44,514 nucleotides of DNA from an uncultured Thiotrichaceae bacterium (GTDB taxonomy: Bacteria > Pseudomonadota > Gammaproteobacteria > Thiotrichales > Thiotrichaceae): positions 1 through 44,514 of the forward strand of contig CALAMO010000008.1 of NCBI GenBank assembly GCA_937925855.1, written 5' to 3'. Of the stretch, positions 27,546 to 36,086 are shown in pieces; within the stretch, counting starts at the first letter, position 1, and the number at the start of each line of letters is the position of its first letter. The notes below the pieces were generated by a model that was given only the letters and a program-made list of their open reading frames with translations, was not told the DNA's origin and did no database searches. The position numbers were made by a program, and so were the translations under genes.

Positions 27546-27968
27546 ATGTCAGAGTTGGTAATCCTGTCCCCCACAGCAGCGTATCAATATCTGCGGGATC
27601 ATCCCGAAACCAGCGTACTGATAGACATCCGTTCTTCAATGGAATATCTTTTCGTTGGACACCCCAAAGGTGCTGTACATATCGCCTGGATTGATGAACC
27701 GGACTGGACCATTAATCCTGATTTTTGTCAAGAGGTCAGACGTACCGTCGAAAGTCGCTGCCAGCAGGTTGACCCAATGGATGCCGCCATATTACTCTGC
27801 TGCCGCAGCGGCAAACGTACGCTGGATGCTGGGGCCGCTCTGGTAGAAGCAGGCCAACATAAGGTGATGCACATTGACGAAGGTTTTGAAGGTGAACGCG
27901 ATGATAACCACCACCGCAGTACGCTTGGTGGTTGGCGTTTCCACGGCTTACCTTGGGAACAATGCTAG
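27546..27968 (+). CDS. Single-domain rhodanese-like sulfurtransferase
   Basis: A 140-residue rhodanese domain. The active-site loop CRSGKR (86-91) follows LLC, with Cys86 the persulfide-carrying residue, preceded by another Cys85. The early CH2A region (LIDIRSSMEYLFVGHPKGAVHIAW) and the tail GWRFHGLPW are typical. The real sulfur acceptor is unknown. AAGGAAG at 27534-27540 is a good ribosome-binding site. It may be co-transcribed with tgt, and a sulfur-transfer role in tRNA modification is possible but only suggested by position. Confidence 0.92.
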   Translation: MSELVILSPTAAYQYLRDHPETSVLIDIRSSMEYLFVGHPKGAVHIAWIDEPDWTINPDFCQEVRRTVESRCQQVDPMDAAILLCCRSGKRTLDAGAALVEAGQHKVMHIDEGFEGERDDNHHRSTLGGWRFHGLPWEQC

Positions 27969-28047
27969 GGAATGCAATCTATTATCAACTGCGGTTTATT
28001 ATCAGTAGTGTCTGTACTGCCAGTGACGCATAGGAGCCACCATTAAG

Positions 28048-29877
28048 ATGCGCTTAAAAACTTTTTTCGTACTGCTGCTCGCAGGAATCTGGGGAATCGG
28101 CAGCTGGTGGTGGTACACCTGCAAGATTAAAAGCTACTGCGCGGAAAGCTCACCCTTGTCCGCCCTGATTGGCAGCGGCCTGCAGACCGCAACTGATAAC
28201 TATAATGAGCTAATGGGCCAAGCTGGCACTGATAGGATCGGAGAATCCAATGCCGCCACAAGCCAAGACGATAGCGCAGCAAGCATCACAGCAGAGACCG
28301 CACCCACCGACCACAGCAGCCCCGCTCCGACCACAGCCACCAGCATCGATGATACAGCGACCACAACAGATAATAGTGGTACACCAAGTAATAGTGGTAC
28401 AGCAAGCGCTGAAACCAGTACAACCGAAACCCGTGAGACCGCCGCGTCGACTGATGCGACAGCAGCGACCGCGCCGACGACCACCGTGCAAACCGACAGC
28501 AACGCACAAACTGACGCCAGCGCAGCCGAGACAGCAACGGCAGACACAGCGGCCACTACTCCCACCGATGACAAGGCCTCGCAGAACACAACGGGCACCG
28601 ACACCGCAGAGGGCGACCAGGACAAAGTAGCAGACACCGAGGCTGCCACTAGCCAAAATACAAACGAAGCAGAAGCCACAACCATCGACCCAACACCCCC
28701 TAGCCAAACCGACACAACAGACAGCGACGGCGATGGCTTGAGCGATGCCCTGGAACAAAGACTAGCGACTAATCCGAATAGCCCAGATTCAGATGGCGAT
28801 GGCCTGCATGATCAGGCTGAAGTCGGCGACAATCCCACGCAACCCCGCGATAGCGATAACGATGGAATTATCGACGCCAAGGACACAGACGATGATAACG
28901 ACGGCGACCTCACTAGCGATGAAGCCGCTGATCCTGATCAAAATGGCCTGCCCGATGACGCCCGCGATGATAACGCGGATGGCACACCGGATTACCTGGA
29001 TGCGACCACGAACCAGGAAAGCCGCGATGACGACGGCGACGGCCTATCGAATAGCGTAGAAAAGCGCATCGGCACCAACCCGACGCTCACCGATTCTGAT
29101 GGTGATGGCCTATCGGACCGATACGAATCAGCAGACCAGAAGGACAGTGACGGCGACGGCACGATTGATGCCCTAGACCCCGACGATGACGATGACGGCA
29201 TTATGACCGTGATGGAAAGTGCTGATCCCAATGGAGATGGTAATCCAGATGATGCTGTTGACAGCAATGATAATAATAAACCCGATTACCTCGACACCGA
29301 TAACACGCCGTCTGAACTACCCAGCGAACGCGAAATTCAACAGGGCGTAACTAGCAGCACAGATTCAGATGCAAACGCTACGACAGTCGGCGACAGCAGC
29401 AATACGGAACAGTCCGCAGTACCTATACCAGAAGACACTGCGGAACCACAAGACGGCAGCGATACGGCGACCGCTTCAAGTGAGGCAGCACCGCAAGCGC
29501 CTACTAGCGAAGCAGCCACTAACACAGAACCCGTCAACATCGAATCCCGCCAGCTCTATTTTTCATTTCGCTCCACTGAGCTGGAACTGGAAGACAACGT
29601 AGCGCAGTACGTAGACCAAGTCATCAAGCAGCTCAATGATCATCCGAATGTCAAAATTAAATTAACCGGCCATACTGACAGCGTTGGTAGGGGTGGGCCT
29701 AACCGAGAGCTTGGACTGAAACGTGCCAGGCAGGTGCGCGATATGCTGGTCAAACGCGGCGCGCCCCGTGAGCAAATTGAAGTCGATTCAGCCGGTGAGG
29801 GCGAACCTATCGCCGATAACCAAACCGAAACCGGGCGCAGGAAAAACCGCCGGGTCGAATTGGAGCAAATTCAATGA
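28048..29877 (+). CDS. OmpA-family protein with thrombospondin type 3 calcium-binding repeats
   Basis: A 609-residue envelope protein. An N-terminal hydrophobic helix (FFVLLLAGIWGIGSWWW, 6-22) acts as a signal anchor; no lipobox Cys follows cleanly. A Thr/Ala/Asp-rich linker (about 60-222) leads to about eight Asp-rich TSP3 units (225-412, pattern DSDGDGLSD), then a second linker. An OmpA C-terminal peptidoglycan-binding domain follows (about 503-609: LTGHTDSVG ... NRELGLKRARQVRDML ... GRRKNRRVE), with the Asp and Arg that hold diaminopimelate. It has no outer-membrane barrel, so it probably links the inner membrane to the cell wall through a calcium-stiffened stalk. The next gene overlaps by ATGA. 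Confidence 0.92.
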   Translation: MRLKTFFVLLLAGIWGIGSWWWYTCKIKSYCAESSPLSALIGSGLQTATDNYNELMGQAGTDRIGESNAATSQDDSAASITAETAPTDHSSPAPTTATSIDDTATTTDNSGTPSNSGTASAETSTTETRETAASTDATAATAPTTTVQTDSNAQTDASAAETATADTAATTPTDDKASQNTTGTDTAEGDQDKVADTEAATSQNTNEAEATTIDPTPPSQTDTTDSDGDGLSDALEQRLATNPNSPDSDGDGLHDQAEVGDNPTQPRDSDNDGIIDAKDTDDDNDGDLTSDEAADPDQNGLPDDARDDNADGTPDYLDATTNQESRDDDGDGLSNSVEKRIGTNPTLTDSDGDGLSDRYESADQKDSDGDGTIDALDPDDDDDGIMTVMESADPNGDGNPDDAVDSNDNNKPDYLDTDNTPSELPSEREIQQGVTSSTDSDANATTVGDSSNTEQSAVPIPEDTAEPQDGSDTATASSEAAPQAPTSEAATNTEPVNIESRQLYFSFRSTELELEDNVAQYVDQVIKQLNDHPNVKIKLTGHTDSVGRGGPNRELGLKRARQVRDMLVKRGAPREQIEVDSAGEGEPIADNQTETGRRKNRRVELEQIQ

Positions 29878-30077
29878 ATACAGAAAAGCTTGGCGCGCTC
29901 TGGGAGCAGCTATTACAAGACCCTAGCGCTATTTGGGCACAGCTGCAAACACAGTTTCAAGCCATGAGCACTCGTCTAGGTGGCAGCGATGCCAGCGCTG
30001 AACTTGTGGTACTACTTGCGGGTGCTTTTATTCTGGGTTTTTTGTTCTGCCATGTGCAGGGCAAAGCCAAACGCTAA
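29874..30077 (+). CDS. Small single-pass membrane protein (67 aa)
   Basis: I do not recognise a family. The protein has an amphipathic first half (LGALWEQLLQDPSAIWAQLQ) and one membrane helix near the C-terminus (ELVVLLAGAFILGFLFCHV, about 43-61), ending in a short basic tail GKAKR. That pattern predicts an N-out, C-in topology. Its ATG overlaps the stop of the OmpA/TSP3 gene (ATGA), so translation is probably coupled and the two products may act together. The helix resembles the one at the start of the next gene product (shared AF-hydrophobic-hydrophobic-G-x-L-x-C spacing). Confidence 0.75.
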   Translation: MNTEKLGALWEQLLQDPSAIWAQLQTQFQAMSTRLGGSDASAELVVLLAGAFILGFLFCHVQGKAKR

Positions 30078-30124
30078 GGAGCCTTAAAGGCGTACCAGCA
30101 GCAGATGAAATATACGGATAAGCA

Positions 30125-30141
30125 GCATGTATGAAACATGC
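30125..30141 (+). promoter_or_regulatory. Hairpin just upstream of a ribosome-binding site
   Basis: GCATGT (30125-30130) pairs perfectly with ACATGC (30136-30141) around ATGAA. AAGGAG follows at 30148-30153, before the GTG start at 30165. The hairpin could influence translation of the helix-hairpin-helix gene; this is inferred from position only. Confidence 0.35.
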
Positions 30142-30164
30142 GCACTTAAGGAGTTACAGCTATT

Positions 30165-30962
30165 GTGAATAACGATTACAGCTTCAGTGTTGCCAGCCTT
30201 GAAATCATTATTGCATTGAGCGCTGCTTTTGTTATGGGTGCCCTACTATGCTTTCTGCTACGTCTGCTAGGCCGACTATTTCGGGGCAAACCAGCCACTG
30301 CAGAGCTTCAGCAGGCGAACACTAAGCAAGTGCATCTGGAGCGGACAACACCGGACAAAGCGTCTCCATACCCGACAAACGAAGACAGCGGCAGCGAGCC
30401 TTTCCAGGCCGCATTCCCAGAAATGCGTCCCGAGCTACCAGTGGTCGAACGCCAACCCCTACCCGAACCCATACCTGCCCCGGTTAACCAGCTGATGGGC
30501 AGCAGCACCTACGAAGCAGATATTGATACCCTGCTGCGCCGGGGTAGCAGCGGTAATCGCCATACCGCTTTGCCCCAGCATAATAGAAACCACGACCCCG
30601 ACGCCTCGTTCGCCAGCCGCGCTCGCGCATCGCTGACGCAGACCGCCCCGGAGCCGGAGCCGCCCGCATCGCCCAGCCATGATTTACCAGTTTCAGCAGA
30701 TGAAACGGTTGACGACTTGAAAAAGCTAGAAGGCATTGGCCCAAACATTGAACAACTGCTCAATCAATACGGCATCTACAGCTACGCTCGTCTAGCGACG
30801 CTGAGCCGTGACCAACTGCGTGATGTCTTAACGGCGGGAGGCAATGAATTTTTAATGCATGACCCCAAGTCCTGGCCTTATCAGGCCGAGCTGGCCGCCA
30901 AGCAAAACTGGGAGCGTTTACGGGAGTATCAGGAGTTTCTCATTGAAGGGCGGAGCAGCTAA
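30165..30962 (+). CDS. Membrane-anchored helix-hairpin-helix (H3TH-like) protein
   Basis: A 265-residue protein with one N-terminal membrane helix (LEIIIALSAAFVMGALLCFLLRLLG, about 9-33), a Pro/Glu-rich disordered linker (40-180) and a C-terminal domain. That domain has the helix-hairpin-helix signature DDLKKLEGIGPNIEQLLNQY followed by SYARLATLSRDQLRDVL. Such domains (COG3743-like, related to the H3TH motif of 5' nucleases) can bind DNA but are also found in envelope-associated proteins, and no nuclease residues are seen. It starts with GTG behind AAGGAG. It shares the direction and cassette of the OmpA/TSP3 gene, and its stop overlaps the converging BY-kinase stop by 4 bp. Confidence 0.83.
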   Translation: MNNDYSFSVASLEIIIALSAAFVMGALLCFLLRLLGRLFRGKPATAELQQANTKQVHLERTTPDKASPYPTNEDSGSEPFQAAFPEMRPELPVVERQPLPEPIPAPVNQLMGSSTYEADIDTLLRRGSSGNRHTALPQHNRNHDPDASFASRARASLTQTAPEPEPPASPSHDLPVSADETVDDLKKLEGIGPNIEQLLNQYGIYSYARLATLSRDQLRDVLTAGGNEFLMHDPKSWPYQAELAAKQNWERLREYQEFLIEGRSS

Positions 30963-33229
30963 CGCGCCAGATTTAAGCCGCCTCTCGGCTGGTCTATAAC
31001 TGACACCTCGTCCCCAACCGGACGCCGCTGGTAACGCTGATAATAGGCATCGGCCACTGCCGCCTTGCGTGATTTCAGCACCAAAAACCCCAAGACATTA
31101 TCCTTAGCACGGCGCAGCCGGGTCAGCGTATCAGTTAACTTGGCAGGATCAATGCGCGCTTCATCAGTCACCAACACAGTACCATCAGCATAAGCCGTCA
31201 GTAGTATGGGATCAGCAAACCCGGTCACAGGTGGCGCATCGATAATCACCACATCAAAATACTGGCGCGACATTTTGATTAAACTCAGCATGCGCTGACA
31301 GGCCAGCGCCTCCACTGGATCAAGATTTATTTTGCCTGCCGTGATCACATAAATATTACTGGCATCACTGTAGGACTGCGTTGCATGCACTAATTCAATA
31401 TCACCGTAAAGGTACTCACCTAACCCAACGTGGTTATTCAGCTCCATTTTCTTATGAATCGTCGGCCTGCGCAGATCAGCATCGATCAGCAAAACTTTAT
31501 GGCCGAGCTGGGCATTACTCAATGCAAGATTAACCACGGACGTTGACTTCCCCACGGCAGGATCAATGCTAGTCACCAGTACAATGCGCGAACCGGGCGG
31601 GCGCAAGGCAAACTTCAGATTCGTCGCCGCCATACGGTAGGCCTCTGCGACTGCTGAGCCAACATCACGGAGTGCAGCCAGCGGCAAAGCCGCCTGACGC
31701 GCACGCCGCACATAGGGCACTGTCCCCAATACCGGCAAACCACTATACCGTTCCAATTCAGCCGCAGGGGACAGCGTATTACGCACGCAAGCACGCAGCA
31801 GCACAAATGCTGCCGTTAATAACAAGCCAGCCAATAAACCCGTCAGTATATTCGCTAGTTTATTAGGTCGGATACTTTGAGTGGGTGGCTGCGCAAAATC
31901 AATAACGCTGACCGTAGGCGTACTGGCACCCGCCGCAACACTCACAGCGGTATGACGCTGCAATAAGCTCTCATACTGTTGGCGTCTCGTTTCTAGCTCA
32001 CGCTGTAGCGCCGCATCTGCCATACGGCGCCCCGGTTCATCCGCTGCTGAGACTTCGAGCTCCCGATAATCCGCCAGCTCAGCACGTAGGCGGACAACCT
32101 CTGCGCCCGCCACACTGCTTTCTGCCTGCAAAGTATCGGCTCTCGCTTGTTGCAGCGCGTTCGTCTCAGTCGCCAGCTTGCGCTTGAGCTTTTTGATTTC
32201 AAGCGCAAGCTGCTGCATATCGGGATAAGCCGGCTTAAAAATCTTCAGCTGCGTCAGATACTGCGTTTCCAGGGCATTTAATTGTTGTTTTAGGGGGGCT
32301 AACTGTGGATGTGTTAGTAATAGAGTCTCTGGACTACTCTCGCTCTGTTGTAGCTTGCTACTGATTTCCTCCGCCTTTTGCTCAGCCGCAAGCAGTGCGA
32401 CATTCAGCTCAATCCGCCTTTCCTCCGCCCTCTTCTGTACATCACTAGTCGCCAGCATCCCAGCAGTAACCCGCACAGACTCGGTCAGCGCTTCTTCACT
32501 CGCCACCATACGATCACGCGCTTCCAACACCTCGCGCTGCAGCGATGTCTGGGCCTTTATTTTCACCTGCTGCTTGGCCCGTTGCTCAGCCACAAAGGTT
32601 GCAACCAAGGCATTAACAATTTCAGCCGACAGCAATGCATCCGGCGCTTCATAAGAGACCTGCACCAAATACGTGCGCTCGATAGGTGCCACTTGCAGCT
32701 GCGCAAGAAATCGATCGATTCCATCGACGGTAGACGATGGCGACTTAGTCTTCTGCACCAACCCGGCAGGCAGCCAATCAAATAACAGGGTTCTAAGCGG
32801 CGAACTAAAATCATGCGCAAACAAGCGCTTTTCCAACTTTAACTGTGCAATGATTCGCTGCGCCAACTCACGACGCTTGAGCTGTTCGTACTGCGTATGG
32901 ATGGCGGGGTTAAATGCACCGGCATTGCTTGTGATGACCTGCCCACCAGAGTCAGTCTCAAGTGCACTGGGCGCTTCGATTTGGAGTGTAGTTACCGCCC
33001 GAAAGTACGGCGTCATCAACCCATTTAACAACAGGCCTAGTAACGCGCCCAACAATGCCACCGCGACAAACCATTTTTTCTGCTGCCAGAAAAGCTGCCA
33101 CACTACACGCAATGACAACCGCTCTCCATCTGTAGCAGACGCACTCAAGCTAGCGTTTGCAGCAGTGCTCACCCCCATAAAACCAGAGGTAACAGGATCA
33201 GACGGCGAGTCATTATGAAAATTACGCAT
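30959..33229 (-). CDS. Wzz/GNVR-type chain-length protein fused to BY-kinase
   Basis: A 756-residue polysaccharide co-polymerase with a C-terminal tyrosine autokinase, the class (Wzc/ExoP/EpsB-like) that controls export and length of exopolysaccharide. Membrane helices lie at about 52-72 and 480-500, with a long periplasmic coiled-coil region between. The cytoplasmic kinase has Walker A SIDPAVGKST, Walker A' LLIDADLRRP and Walker B VVIIDAPP. A short tyrosine cluster (AYYQRY) lies near the C-terminus. The Walker A has Val where many relatives have Glu. A TAAGGT site lies about 7 nt upstream of the ATG. No glycosyltransferase, Wza or Wzx/Wzy gene is in the window, so it is an orphan here. Confidence 0.92.
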   Translation of the reverse strand: MRNFHNDSPSDPVTSGFMGVSTAANASLSASATDGERLSLRVVWQLFWQQKKWFVAVALLGALLGLLLNGLMTPYFRAVTTLQIEAPSALETDSGGQVITSNAGAFNPAIHTQYEQLKRRELAQRIIAQLKLEKRLFAHDFSSPLRTLLFDWLPAGLVQKTKSPSSTVDGIDRFLAQLQVAPIERTYLVQVSYEAPDALLSAEIVNALVATFVAEQRAKQQVKIKAQTSLQREVLEARDRMVASEEALTESVRVTAGMLATSDVQKRAEERRIELNVALLAAEQKAEEISSKLQQSESSPETLLLTHPQLAPLKQQLNALETQYLTQLKIFKPAYPDMQQLALEIKKLKRKLATETNALQQARADTLQAESSVAGAEVVRLRAELADYRELEVSAADEPGRRMADAALQRELETRRQQYESLLQRHTAVSVAAGASTPTVSVIDFAQPPTQSIRPNKLANILTGLLAGLLLTAAFVLLRACVRNTLSPAAELERYSGLPVLGTVPYVRRARQAALPLAALRDVGSAVAEAYRMAATNLKFALRPPGSRIVLVTSIDPAVGKSTSVVNLALSNAQLGHKVLLIDADLRRPTIHKKMELNNHVGLGEYLYGDIELVHATQSYSDASNIYVITAGKINLDPVEALACQRMLSLIKMSRQYFDVVIIDAPPVTGFADPILLTAYADGTVLVTDEARIDPAKLTDTLTRLRRAKDNVLGFLVLKSRKAAVADAYYQRYQRRPVGDEVSVIDQPRGGLNLAR

Positions 33230-34039
33230 AATCTACCTTAAATTCAACCATGGGGCGGACACGCATGTAATATTCCCCAATAATACAAACGAATGAAAAG
33301 CCAAGCTGTCTTACAACAGTGAAAATGCAGGCATTATTCAGGATGTTGCAGCATGATTAGCGGTGACGCAATGGTGCTCCTGCGCACCTCTACAGTTTTA
33401 AGGACAGCCGGTAAATAATGCTGATTTTTAAGCATTTTAATAAGACAACGGAATAATAATACGGTACAAAAAAAGCCTACATGACAGCCCAACCCTAATG
33501 AAAGCGCAGTTCAGCACAAGTCACCTAGCAACCCATTACTTAAAAGACTGGCTTTATAAGTTATTCACGCTGTGAGACTTTAAAAAGTAATAAATGTGGC
33601 ATTTAATTTTAGGTGAATTACCCGTATGATAGAAATCATTAAGAAATAAAATGCAGTATTAATTGAGTTTAAGCTAAGCAATAGAGGATAACGTTATAGA
33701 TCAAAGCCGGTTCAAACTTTTTTACCGACCTCATCTGACTATTAATTTCCATTTGTCTTATGAAACACTCCATTCAAGCCGCAAAGCAAAGAATAAATCT
33801 AATGACAACACTAGATTTAACTTGCATCAAACACATGAATAAAGTTTGCCCGTGCATAAAAAACATTTATTTAAACCAGAACATCCATTTTATAACTTCT
33901 GTCCGCTTGCGCTCAGCTGCACTGGACACGCACTGACACGCTCCACCTGGAGCCAACAGCGGCGGCTGCGTGACCAACGGCTATGCACGCTAAGCCCGAA
34001 CCCAGTGCGCAATGAGTATCATTGGGATGACTGCTCTTT
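33230..34039. other. AT-rich 810-bp divergent intergenic region
   Basis: The longest non-coding gap in the window, between the BY-kinase (minus) and the pseudo-asparagine synthetase (plus). Positions 33230-33900 are clearly richer in A/T than the flanks. Elements seen are a 6-bp inverted repeat AATGCT/AGCATT at 33417-33436, a 10-bp palindrome ATAACGTTAT at 33688-33697, and many TAAT/TTAA tracts suitable for promoters or H-NS-like binding. Open frames at 33846-34052 (TTG start) and 33835 (about 33 codons) have no family resemblance and are not called as genes. Promoters for both neighbours are expected here. Confidence 0.6.
33688..33697. promoter_or_regulatory. Perfect 10-bp palindrome in the divergent region
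   Basis: ATAACGTTAT is a perfect palindrome in the middle of the AT-rich gap and could be a regulator half-site pair. Palindromes this short occur by chance in AT-rich DNA, so this is only a pointer. Confidence 0.2.
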
Positions 34040-36049
34040 ATGCCAAACATAAACGGGCTGCTGCACTACCCTCAGTCTGGGCGACTGACACAGGCCATCC
34101 AGGGCATGAATCAGGCACTCAACCCAAGCAGCCCCGCCGAACAGGCACAATGGCAAGACACGCAACGCGGTATCGCACTCGGCCACGGCCTGCTGCGACA
34201 TGGATCAAACTGCGACCAACAGCCCATCCCCTCTGACGACGGGCGCTACTGTATGCTGCTGAACGGTCAAATTTATAATCAGCATCAGCTTCAGCAGGCG
34301 CTAGAACGCGATACTATTTGCGACGGGCCTCGCCCCACCGATCGCAACATCCTGCTTGCGGGCTTTGCGCACTGGGGGATTGAGGCGATGCTAAAACGCA
34401 TCAGCGGCATGTTCGCCATTGCGTTGTGGGATCGTCAGCAGCAGCTACTTTACCTGATGCGTGACCGGGTCGGTGAAAAGCCCTTGTATTATGGTCAGCT
34501 CGGTCAGTGCTTCGCTTTCAGTTCTGAATTAGCAGCACTGCGCAACCTGCCCCTATTCCAAGCATCTGTGGATCGCTGCGCCTTAGACACCTATCTGCAT
34601 TACGGTTATATTCCAGCCCCACAATCCATCTATCGAGGTATCCATAAACTTTCTCCCGGCAGCGTGCTTACCCTAGACTATAAAACTTACTGTCAACACA
34701 AGTCGCTACAAGCGGCCATTACCCAGCGGCAATGGTGGTCATTTGTTCACACCGCACAGCAGGCGCAGCGCCGACTGATCACGGATGAACAAGACGCTAA
34801 AAACCGCCTGCGCCAACAGCTGCAGCACAGCGTGAGTCAACAGAGCATAACGAGTACTAATGTCGGCACCTTTCTGTCCGGCGGCATTGCTTCAACGACA
34901 GTGTTAAACCAACTGTGCAAAGTGAATGACGCCCAAAATGTTCACACCTTTACTCTCAGTCCAGCGCAATCTAATTCAACACAATACGCCGACAGCACCG
35001 CACAGCAGGCTGTAGCACTGGCTCAACACTTCGGCACCGTGCATGAAACTATTACACTGAATGCGGCAGCAGCGCAGGCAGTGGTCCCACAGTTGGCACA
35101 GGTACACGCCGAACCCTGTGCCTCTGTTGCGCAGATCTCAACCCAGTTACTGGCCCAACATGCCGGGCAACAGGTCAATGTGGCGTTATCTGGCATTGCC
35201 GGTAACGAACTATTTGCCGGCCACAGTCGCTACCTGCACAGTCCGGCGATTTGGGCTAAAGTTCGTCACCTACCGCTTTTCTTGCGCAATCGCCTTGCCC
35301 AATTACTCATCCGCGTCAACACCCAACACTGGGATTTTTTAGCCGAACAGCTGAACAAACGCCAGCTCCGTGGCGCCCATTTGCACAAGCTAGGGTACAG
35401 TTTGCATAACTGTCGCACGCTGGAAGACTTTTTTAATCGGTTTGGCCTGCAACTCTCGAAAGCAGATTCATGGGTCATTGGCGGTAACCCGCAAGCAGAT
35501 AGCTCACCCCAAACACTGCCCCCACAGGCTATCGACTTTCAGAGCGTGTACCTATCAGATGACATCTGGCATAGTTTCACTGCGGAGGCAGAACATGCCA
35601 TGATGCTAAGCGACTCCACTCACCACCTACCGAATAGCATGTTGTGCACAGTGGATCGTGCCACCATGGCGGTGGGGCTGGAAATGCGCACACCCCTACT
35701 GGATCACCAGCTGATAAAACTCGCTTGGCGCCTACCCCTAACTATGAAAATCCATCATGGTCAAGGCAAACATATCCTGCGTCAACTGCTGTCTGAAGAC
35801 ATCCCCATTGAGCTGCTAGCACAGCCCAAGCAGGCCTCTCATTTACCACTGAACTACTGGCTACGCAATGAGCTGCGCGATTGGGCAGAGGACTTACTGG
35901 ATGAACACCGTTTGCGGCGTGAGGGCTATCTGCATACCGCTAAGGTACGCAACAGCTGGCAGCAGTTTTTACGTGGGCAGCACAACAACCAAAAGCTGCT
36001 CTGGCATGTGCTGATGTTTCAGACATGGCAGGAACGCTGGCTCACGTAG
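34040..36049 (+). CDS. Asparagine synthetase-like pseudoenzyme (glutaminase and synthetase sites both altered)
   Basis: A full-length (669 aa) AsnB-type two-domain protein. The fold is well kept: NGQIYN (75-80), FAIALWD...RDRVGEKPLYY (125-151), VDRATMAVGLEMR and TPLLDHQLIKLAWRLP (538-566), and a typical C-terminus. The active sites are not. The N-terminal nucleophile (family MCGI) reads MPNI. The PP-motif SGGLDS reads SGGIAS (Asp to Ala284). DEPFAD reads AEPCAS (357-362). SGDGGDE reads SGIAGNE (384-390). The C-terminal KxGF reads KQAS. It therefore probably cannot hydrolyse glutamine or adenylate a substrate, and may act as a binding or scaffold protein. An in-frame stop at 34028-34030 rules out a longer N-terminus. 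It diverges from the BY-kinase and converges on the FimX-like gene. Confidence 0.88.
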   Translation: MPNINGLLHYPQSGRLTQAIQGMNQALNPSSPAEQAQWQDTQRGIALGHGLLRHGSNCDQQPIPSDDGRYCMLLNGQIYNQHQLQQALERDTICDGPRPTDRNILLAGFAHWGIEAMLKRISGMFAIALWDRQQQLLYLMRDRVGEKPLYYGQLGQCFAFSSELAALRNLPLFQASVDRCALDTYLHYGYIPAPQSIYRGIHKLSPGSVLTLDYKTYCQHKSLQAAITQRQWWSFVHTAQQAQRRLITDEQDAKNRLRQQLQHSVSQQSITSTNVGTFLSGGIASTTVLNQLCKVNDAQNVHTFTLSPAQSNSTQYADSTAQQAVALAQHFGTVHETITLNAAAAQAVVPQLAQVHAEPCASVAQISTQLLAQHAGQQVNVALSGIAGNELFAGHSRYLHSPAIWAKVRHLPLFLRNRLAQLLIRVNTQHWDFLAEQLNKRQLRGAHLHKLGYSLHNCRTLEDFFNRFGLQLSKADSWVIGGNPQADSSPQTLPPQAIDFQSVYLSDDIWHSFTAEAEHAMMLSDSTHHLPNSMLCTVDRATMAVGLEMRTPLLDHQLIKLAWRLPLTMKIHHGQGKHILRQLLSEDIPIELLAQPKQASHLPLNYWLRNELRDWAEDLLDEHRLRREGYLHTAKVRNSWQQFLRGQHNNQKLLWHVLMFQTWQERWLT

Positions 36050-36086
36050 AGTGCCTACCACCCTTAGGCCGTGTGCAATGTATTGT

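Noticed and set aside
28200-28758. Two overlapping minus-strand frames opposite the OmpA/TSP3 gene
   Set aside because: Shadows of the Thr/Ala/Asp-rich linker; biased composition only.
30061-30164. tRNA or other structured RNA between the 67-aa gene and the helix-hairpin-helix gene
   Set aside because: Only short palindromes are present; no cloverleaf or known RNA motif can be drawn.
33595-33615. Possible sigma-54 promoter (TGGCAT near the divergent region)
   Set aside because: The -12 GC element is missing.
33846-34052. Possible 68-aa gene ahead of the pseudo-asparagine synthetase
   Set aside because: It needs a TTG start without a ribosome-binding site, has no recognisable family and ends inside the next gene.
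34012-34060. A frameshift hiding the true MCGI start of the asparagine synthetase
   Set aside because: The sequence MPNING aligns position by position with MCGIxG in the called frame, and the other motifs further downstream are altered as well, so a single frameshift cannot explain the changes.
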